A stretch of 13,558 bases of DNA, taken from NCBI GenBank assembly GCA_050701115.1, contig JBOHER010000492.1, forward strand, positions 1 to 13,558. The letters run 5' to 3'. A program made the position numbers and the translations under genes. The stretch comes from JBOHER01 sp050701115 (GTDB lineage Bacteria; Actinomycetota; Actinomycetes; Mycobacteriales; Pseudonocardiaceae). A model generated the notes under the pieces. It searched no databases. It worked only from the letters and a program-made list of their open reading frames with translations, and was not told the origin of the DNA. This document shows, piece by piece, positions 13,251 to 13,558 of the stretch. Within the stretch, counting starts at the first letter, position 1; the number at the start of each line of letters is the position of its first letter.

Positions 13251-13558
13251 GGAGCACATCCTACGGCGGTCGGTGGTGATCCCGCGGTGAGCTCATCGGC
13301 GACCGCGCGCAGCGCAGCCACCGCCGAGGCCACCGGAGGGTTCTGCCCGCCGCCCGCGCGCACGGCGGCCGACACGGTGGCGCGACGGGCGTGTCCCCAC
13401 GATCGGGCGGAGCTCGTCGCTGGTGTAGTCCAGCCTCGGCTCGAAGCCGGCAATGCCGCAGACCTGTTCGAGGACGGCGCGCAGCGCGGCGTCGCTGTGC
13501 GGTGCGATCCACGGCTCGTCGGCCAGCGACCCGAGCGAAATCGCGCCTGCGCCCGCCC
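13247..13558 (-). pseudogene. LysR-type regulator C-terminus, apparently broken (partial)
   Basis: From the window edge the minus strand encodes, in one frame, ISLGSLADEPWIAPHS...ALRAVLEQVCGIAGFEPRLDYTSDE, which is typical of the effector-binding domain of LysR-type transcription factors. After about 13415 that frame turns into Arg-rich nonsense and stops at 13293. A different frame then gives RRATVSAAVRAGGGQNPPVASAVAALRAVADEL, which looks like the LysR C-terminus, and ends at 13249 overlapping the next gene's GTG. The usual middle segment (of the kind QALVAAGLGVALLP) is missing between the two. I infer an internal deletion of roughly 25-30 residues with a frame change; a sequencing error alone would not remove that segment. 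The N-terminal DNA-binding part lies outside the window. Confidence 0.55.
13258..13263 (-). promoter_or_regulatory. -10 box candidate for the zf-TFIIB gene
   Basis: Minus-strand TAGGAT fits TANNNT and is followed by seven nt and then GTG 13250, giving a leaderless layout. No -35 is evident. It would give the zinc-ribbon pair its own promoter even though the start codon also overlaps the upstream gene's stop. Confidence 0.4.

Overview
This window is high-GC actinobacterial chromosome. It carries mycothiol biosynthesis (mshA), an HbhA-like lysine-tailed coiled-coil protein, DUF2505 and DUF2516 proteins, and several genes with the leaderless layout TANNNT, 6-8 nt, then ATG/GTG. From memory, the order XRE regulator, hbhA, DUF2516 ... 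DUF2505/murB, lipoprotein L,D-transpeptidase, mshA, YbjN-like, gpmA matches the Mycobacterium tuberculosis Rv0474-Rv0489 block, with lineage-specific changes (purU, YbaK and SRPBCC genes, a DUF4349 lipoprotein). The style suggests a non-mycobacterial relative such as a member of the Pseudonocardiaceae; this is inference, because no rRNA is present.

Layout: 3-80 (+) looks like the tail of an unknown gene converging on gpmA (124-873, -), with a hairpin between them. A 443-nt gene-free stretch (874-1316) holds a strong terminator hairpin. Next, all on the minus strand in transcription order murB (6686-5610), L,D-transpeptidase (5518-4346), mshA (4201-2867), YbjN-like (2870-2343, ATGA overlap with mshA), DUF4349 lipoprotein (2276-1317): a cell-wall and mycothiol block. 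murB is divergent from the DUF2505 gene (6712-7212, +), with 25 nt between start codons and two overlapping -10 boxes. DUF2505 is followed by purU (7263-8153, +), which converges on an SRPBCC gene (8159-8602, -). That gene ends a likely minus-strand operon DUF2516 (9501-9205), YbaK (9199-8648), SRPBCC. Upstream lies the XRE regulator (10898-10332) and hbhA-like (10324-9626) operon, closed by a 15-bp terminator hairpin.

The 112-nt gap between the XRE gene and a divergent PIMT-like methyltransferase (11011-12192, +) has a good minus-strand promoter with a perfect 9-3-9 inverted repeat on its -35 box, a likely operator. The methyltransferase converges on a zinc-ribbon/P-loop kinase-like gene (12850-12206), which follows a zf-TFIIB protein with RGGY repeats (13250-12855). 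Upstream is a LysR-type regulator C-terminus that appears broken by an internal deletion and frame change (13558-13247).

Most of this is a conserved core locus. I see no CRISPR array, insertion sequence, tRNA or rRNA gene. The most unusual items are the XRE operator, the back-to-back leaderless promoters at murB/DUF2505, the stand-alone PIMT-like methyltransferase resembling RiPP-type enzymes, the zinc-ribbon gene pair, and the damaged LysR gene. None is proof of a new system.
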